In this document: positions 62,403-64,000 of the stretch, piece after piece | How positions within the stretch are numbered: position 1 is the first letter of the stretch | Layout: every line of letters begins with the position of its first letter | Assembly (NCBI GenBank): GCA_018062785.1 | Contig: JAGORO010000002.1 | Coordinates: forward strand, 30,592-94,591 | Source of the DNA: Candidatus Saccharimonadota bacterium | Lineage (GTDB): Bacteria; Patescibacteriota; Saccharimonadia; Saccharimonadales; UBA4665 | Reading direction: 5' to 3' | DNA: 64,000 nucleotides | Notes under the pieces: generated by a model | Told to the model about the DNA's origin: nothing | What the model saw: only the letters and a program-made list of their open reading frames with translations | The model's database searches: none | Translations under genes and position numbers: made by a program

Positions 62403-64000
62403 CTAGTAGAGAGCAGCTTCTTTGGGCATCTTTGAACCCTCGAATAGTTTGGCTACTTCGTCGGCGTCGACTGTCTCTTTTTCTAATAGAACGTCTTTAA
62501 GCTTTTCTAATTGTGGCAGATTAGCCTTGATGACGGCTCGCGCCCGAACGGCGGCCTCAGTAACTAAAGTCTCAATCTCTTGGTCGATAACTTTGGCGGT
62601 TTCTTCACTGTATTGGCGCTCGTGCGTCATGCGGTCTAGTATCATACCCTCTTCTACGTGGAATACTTGATCGCGGAGCTTCTTGCCCATACCTTGGTTT
62701 GTTACCATTTCGCGGGCAAGTTCGGCTGCCTTCTGGAGGTCGTTGCCTGCGCCAGTCGTTACACGGTCTAGGCCATATTTGACCTCTTCGGCGATTCTAC
62801 CGCCGAGCATTCGTGCCAGCACGTCTTTGTACTCGATGATGCTGTGGTAGCTTTTGTCTTCTGGCGGGATAAACCACGTCACTCCGCCTGTGCCACCACG
62901 CGGAATGATGGTCACCTTGTGCACAACATCGCTATCAGGCAGAACATGGCCAACGATGGCATGGCCAGCTTCATGATAAGCAGTAAGTTCTTTCTCTTTT
63001 TCGCTCATTACCTTGCCTTTGCGCTCAGGCCCAATTGCCACACGCTCGAATGCTTCGGTTACATCGTGTTTGGTAATCTGACTGTGGTTGTTACGAGCTG
63101 CAATAATTGCCGATTCGTTGGCAATATTAGCCAAATCCGCCCCACTGCTACCAGCCGATTTGGCGGCCAATGCGTCTAGGTCTACATCTTGCGAAACTGG
63201 CTTTTTCTTGAAATGAATCTTAAGTATTGCTTCGCGGTCTTTGCGGTCTGGCAGACCAATGGTAACTCGGCGGTCAAAACGACCAGGACGAAGTAGCGCT
63301 GGGTCTAGCACATCCACACGGTTGGTTGCAGCTAGTACAATTACGTTCTGTCCTTGTTCGAAACCATCCATCTCTACCAAAATCTGGTTAAGAGTTTGTT
63401 CACGTTCGTCGTGACCACCGCCCATGCCGGAGCCACGTCGCCGACCGACTGCATCGATTTCGTCTACAAAAATTATGCACGGTGCGTTTTTCTTTGCCTT
63501 TGCAAACAAGTCACGAACACGACTGGCACCGACACCAACAAACATTTCTACAAATTCCGAACCAGAAATACTAAAGAATGGCACTCCAGCTTCTCCGGCC
63601 ACTGCTCGAGCTAGCATGGTTTTACCGGTGCCCGGAGGGCCGACTAGCAAAACACCCTTAGGTATTTTGGCGCCTAAGGCCGAGTATTTTTTGGGGAATT
63701 TTAGAAACTCTACAACTTCCTGAAGGTCCTGCTTGGCTTCTGCCTGACCGGCAATTTTGTCAAACAAAACTTTGTCTTTTTCGTTGCCATACAGACGCGC
63801 TCGACTCTTGCCAAAGCTCAATGCTTGATTGCCCTGACCTTGGGCGCTTCGCATCATATATATTAAGAACCCTGCAAACAGCGCAATAAAGATGATATTG
63901 GGCAATATGCTCCAAATCATGCTACTCGTGCTGCTATCGGGTTTTACATTTACCGTGATCTTATTTGCATTGATCCCAGAATCCTTAAGGCTCGCGCCCT
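62403..64000 (-). CDS. ftsH: FtsH, membrane AAA+ zinc protease (5' end outside window)
   Basis: The open frame continues past the edge of the window, so the N-terminus and first membrane helix are missing. Visible are the end of the extracytoplasmic domain ([16 protein letters not shown]), a transmembrane helix ([21 protein letters not shown]), Walker A GPPGTGKT, Walker [16 protein letters not shown], the second region of homology [20 protein letters not shown], and the zinc site HEAGH with the third ligand after [11 protein letters not shown]. It degrades damaged membrane proteins. Confidence 0.97.
   Translation of the reverse strand, partial: GASLKDSGINANKITVNVKPDSSTSSMIWSILPNIIFIALFAGFLIYMMRSAQGQGNQALSFGKSRARLYGNEKDKVLFDKIAGQAEAKQDLQEVVEFLKFPKKYSALGAKIPKGVLLVGPPGTGKTMLARAVAGEAGVPFFSISGSEFVEMFVGVGASRVRDLFAKAKKNAPCIIFVDEIDAVGRRRGSGMGGGHDEREQTLNQILVEMDGFEQGQNVIVLAATNRVDVLDPALLRPGRFDRRVTIGLPDRKDREAILKIHFKKKPVSQDVDLDALAAKSAGSSGADLANIANESAIIAARNNHSQITKHDVTEAFERVAIGPERKGKVMSEKEKELTAYHEAGHAIVGHVLPDSDVVHKVTIIPRGGTGGVTWFIPPEDKSYHSIIEYKDVLARMLGGRIAEEVKYGLDRVTTGAGNDLQKAAELAREMVTNQGMGKKLRDQVFHVEEGMILDRMTHERQYSEETAKVIDQEIETLVTEAAVRARAVIKANLPQLEKLKDVLLEKETVDADEVAKLFEGSKMPKEAALY

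Overview
The window looks like a chromosomal stretch of a member of the Patescibacteria (CPR), most probably a Candidatus Saccharibacteria (TM7) relative. This is an inference from gene content, not from a marker search. The signs are: a small-genome style with tight operons; a compact type IV pilus system (PilB, PilC, PilM, PilN, PilO, prepilins) with no outer-membrane secretin gene seen; a TsaB of only about 130 residues; a ComEC without a visible metallo-hydrolase domain; very large surface proteins; and almost no biosynthetic genes. Many genes end in TGA, so the standard code is used, unlike SR1 or Gracilibacteria.

Layout. 1-4198: the 5' part of a giant repetitive surface protein (minus strand). 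4.4-12.3 kb: RNase Y, zinc-ribbon and PrsW membrane proteins, TsaB/TsaE, a lamin-tail protein, a PRC-barrel protein, an FBP/FusB-like zinc-finger protein, then recA, an alpha/beta hydrolase and recX. 13.5-14.2 kb: a Y1 (RAYT) transposase flanked by REP-like palindromes. 14.2-24.6 kb: the pilus region, with pilB-pilC-pilin, three minor pilins on the opposite strand, and pilM-pilN-pilO plus a small fourth gene. 24.6-33.4 kb: PH-domain protein, ruvB, a split gene with a G10 tract and a 17-copy heptamer repeat, aldo/keto reductase, ruvA, ruvC, YebC, a Crp/Fnr regulator and ComEC. 33.5-39.5 kb: an accessory region with a possibly frameshifted gene, tRNA-Lys and a tRNA-like fragment sharing one terminator, a CsbD-like protein, and a cluster of two ATP-grasp ligases (one fused to a RimB-like retropepsin) around a gene I do not recognise. 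39.6-50.5 kb: the heat-shock genes dnaJ, dnaK, grpE and hrcA under four CIRCE operators, with three small unrecognised co-operonic genes, and a kinase-like protein with a changed P-loop. 50.6-60.6 kb: a surface and secretion region with a broken and an intact secreted nuclease-like protein, lepA, and two Cys-rich LPNTG-ended proteins. 60.7-64 kb: murJ and ftsH (5' end outside the window).

The genes point to an episymbiotic life style. Type IV pili and ComEC fit DNA uptake and contact with a host cell, recA/recX and ruvABC handle recombination of incoming DNA, and the large repeat-rich surface proteins are candidates for attachment. A recurring regulatory signature is a TATACT/TATAAT -10 box only 6-11 bases before the start codon, in front of about ten genes, which implies leaderless or near-leaderless mRNAs. 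The least explained elements are the homopolymer-split, repeat-preceded locus at 26.4-27.1 kb and the ATP-grasp cluster at 35.9-39.2 kb.
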